This document shows positions 62,602 to 64,000 of a stretch of DNA of 64,000 nt, piece by piece (the stretch's first letter is position 1; every line of letters begins with the position of its first letter). Source of the DNA: Halosimplex carlsbadense 2-9-1. Its GTDB lineage: Archaea > Halobacteriota > Halobacteria > Halobacteriales > Haloarculaceae. A program made the position numbers and the translations under genes. The stretch is from assembly GCF_000337455.1 (NCBI RefSeq), contig NZ_AOIU01000047.1, positions 62,301 to 126,300 of the forward strand. Direction: 5' to 3'. The notes beneath the pieces were generated by a model. It did no database searches. It had not been told where the DNA came from and was given only the letters and a program-made list of their open reading frames with translations.

Positions 62602-62699
62602 AGACGGTGTGATTCCACCGTTCGTTGTAGCTCTTCTGTGAGATCACGACCACCAACACTCGACGGCAGTGGCGTCACTACGGTCGACAGCGGGAGGTG

Positions 62700-62835
62700 G
62701 CTGCGACCGCAACAGCAACCGTCCCGCACAGCGACCGCGGACGGCCACAACCCTCCCCAACCGATTCGCTCCTGCCGTCGCTCGTCCCTCGCGCGGCTGC
62801 GTCGACGCACGAGAGCGCGCGACAGCGCACGCCAC
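62700..62835 (-). repeat. Dispersed structured repeat, copy E (most degraded)
   Basis: Read on the minus strand: GTGGCGTGCGCTGTCG as left edge; a GC-rich segment containing a self-complementary TGCGTCGACGCA; GCGCGAGGGACGAG; the core AATCGGTTGGGGAGGGTTGT; then GTGGCCGTCCGCGGTCGCTG. No hairpin 2, hairpin 3 or tail could be found. Confidence 0.6.
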
Positions 62836-62977
62836 CACACCCGGCCACACCGACTTTCCACGGCCGAATCCGACGAGAAAAACCCGACCCAGTTCATCCT
62901 ATTTAAACGCTTCCCGGGAAATCGAATGGTGACACCTCACACACCGCTGGCGGTGGTTGTGGGGGGTGCTTGGAAAG

Positions 62978-62985
62978 TTTTATAT
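62978..62985 (+). promoter_or_regulatory. TATA box of the thermosome gene
   Basis: TTTATATA, with a purine-rich GGAAAG before it as a BRE, predicts transcription from about 63008 and a short leader before the ATG at 63020. Confidence 0.7.
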
Positions 62986-63019
62986 AGAACCGCTAACGAT
63001 GAATAGATGAACCTCAACC

Positions 63020-64000
63020 ATGTCATCTGGCCAGCGACGCATGGGTGGACAGCCGATGTTCATCCTCAACGAGGACAGTGAACGCACGCAAGGCAAGGAC
63101 GCTCAGAGCTCCAACATCACGGCCGGCAAGGCCGTCAGCGAGTCCGTACGGACCACACTCGGTCCGCGCGGTATGGACAAGATGCTCGTCTCCGACGGCG
63201 GCGACGTCGTCATCACGAACGACGGCGCGACCATCCTGGACGAGATGGACATCGAGCACCCGGCCGCGCAGATGATCTCCGAGGTCGCCGAGACCCAGGA
63301 GGTCGAGGTCGGCGACGGCACGACCACCGCTGCCGTGCTCGCCGGCGAACTGCTCAGTCAGGCCGAGGACCTGCTCGACGACGACGTCCACCCGACGACC
63401 ATCGTCGAGGGGTACTACGCCGCCCTCTCGATGGCCCACGAGGCCATCGACGAGATCAAGCTCGACGAGGAGCTCGACGACGACCTCCTCGAAACGGTCG
63501 CTCGCTCGTCGATGACCGGCAAGGGCACCGGCGACGTCTCCGCCGAGCGCCTCGCCGAGACCGTCGTCGACGCCGTCCGCCGCGTCGAGAACGACGCCGG
63601 CGTCGTCCGCGACAACATCACCGTCTACACCCAGACGGGCTCGTCCTCGTCGGCCACCCGCCTCGTCGACGGCGTCCTCATCGACGAGGAGCCGGTCCAC
63701 GACAACATGCCGACCAGCTTCGAGGACCCGCAGATCGCCTTCGTCAACGACGATATCGAGGTCCGCGAGGCCTCCATCGACGCCGAGTACAACGTCTCCA
63801 ACGTCGACGACCTCAACACCGCCATCGAGGCCGAGGAGAACGAACTCCGCGGCTACGCCGAGCACGTCGTCGACCTCGGTGTCGACGTGCTGTTCGTCGA
63901 CGGCGACGTGGCCGACCAGGTCGCCGCCATCCTCGCCAAGAACGGCGTCGCCGCCTTCGAGGTCGGCGACGACGAGGGCGACGAGCTCGCCCACGCCACC
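63020..64000 (+). CDS. Thermosome subunit (group II chaperonin), N-terminal part
   Basis: The first 327 residues of a CCT-like thermosome subunit; the rest lies beyond the right edge. Diagnostic blocks are [20 protein letters not shown] (ATP site), [40 protein letters not shown] and [17 protein letters not shown]. The ATG gives the usual opening [16 protein letters not shown]. Thermosome genes are heat-inducible in haloarchaea, and a strong TATA/BRE is visible; the inducing factor is not apparent. Confidence 0.94.
   Translation, partial: MSSGQRRMGGQPMFILNEDSERTQGKDAQSSNITAGKAVSESVRTTLGPRGMDKMLVSDGGDVVITNDGATILDEMDIEHPAAQMISEVAETQEVEVGDGTTTAAVLAGELLSQAEDLLDDDVHPTTIVEGYYAALSMAHEAIDEIKLDEELDDDLLETVARSSMTGKGTGDVSAERLAETVVDAVRRVENDAGVVRDNITVYTQTGSSSSATRLVDGVLIDEEPVHDNMPTSFEDPQIAFVNDDIEVREASIDAEYNVSNVDDLNTAIEAEENELRGYAEHVVDLGVDVLFVDGDVADQVAAILAKNGVAAFEVGDDEGDELAHAT

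Noticed and set aside
62999..63080. Short ORFs overlapping the thermosome start (ATG at 62999 and 63007)
   Set aside because: They are out of frame with the chaperonin, and the 62999 ATG lies upstream of the transcription start predicted from the TATA box; no good evidence for translation.

Overview
The window is chromosomal DNA from an extremely halophilic archaeon (class Halobacteria). The supporting signs are very high GC, Asp/Glu-rich proteins, TATA boxes about 27 bases before start codons (leaderless transcripts), archaeal information-processing genes (SMC, archaeal AspRS, Pth2, alpha/beta proteasome, thermosome), a geranylgeranylglyceryl-phosphate synthase for ether lipids, and halorhodopsin. 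The gene mix would suit a Haloarculaceae-type organism, but the genus cannot be fixed from this sequence alone. Annotation is dense and mostly housekeeping, with accessory patches.

Layout. 1-8739: the 5' end of smc with a small coiled-coil gene, gatB, a polytopic membrane protein, a sensor histidine kinase, and topA behind a mini-ORF leader. 8811-15121: an accessory patch with a truncated duplicate of a Rieske gene, the intact Rieske gene, repeat copy A, a VapBC-type pair and a 1430-residue type IIG restriction-modification protein whose recognition part is AT-rich. 15278-20399: GGGP synthase, aspS, halorhodopsin and a second toxin-antitoxin pair with a duplicated 3' end. 20541-26749: coenzyme A synthesis (pantoate kinase and phosphopantothenate synthetase) with UPF0058 and Bat-type regulator genes between them, then a tandem-AAA ATPase. 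26778-32576: a complete histidine-degradation operon, hutUGIH. 32679-37456: two tandem HExxH lipoproteins, then the thiamine regulator ThiR divergent from thi4. 37755-46160: beta-propeller lipoproteins, a SagB-like oxidoreductase, a patatin, methyltransferases and small proteins. 46591-54788: two glycoside hydrolases, two membrane glycosyltransferase-like proteins, a ThiR-like paralogue and dcd. 54918-64000: pth2, small membrane proteins, psmA-psmB, a small HTH regulator, a flavin-binding-type oxidase, a methyltransferase, a family 2 glycosyltransferase, an amidohydrolase and the start of a thermosome subunit.

How genes work together. GatB with an AspRS carrying non-discriminating-type residues fits indirect Asn-tRNA synthesis. 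The two CoA genes replace the bacterial PanC/PanK route. The hut genes convert histidine to glutamate, and every hut junction has an 8-base ATGNNTGA overlap. ThiR beside thi4 is a known haloarchaeal regulator-target pairing.

Most unusual signal. Five copies of a dispersed, non-coding, intergenic repeat (about 9656-10090, 37481-37657, 46271-46536, 61011-61257 and 62700-62835) share a modular plan. Each has a hairpin of variable sequence at a fixed place, a conserved core, a second hairpin, and a third nested hairpin in which two copies differ by compensatory base pairs. The family looks like a structured RNA or a small mobile palindromic element. I cannot name a described family for it.
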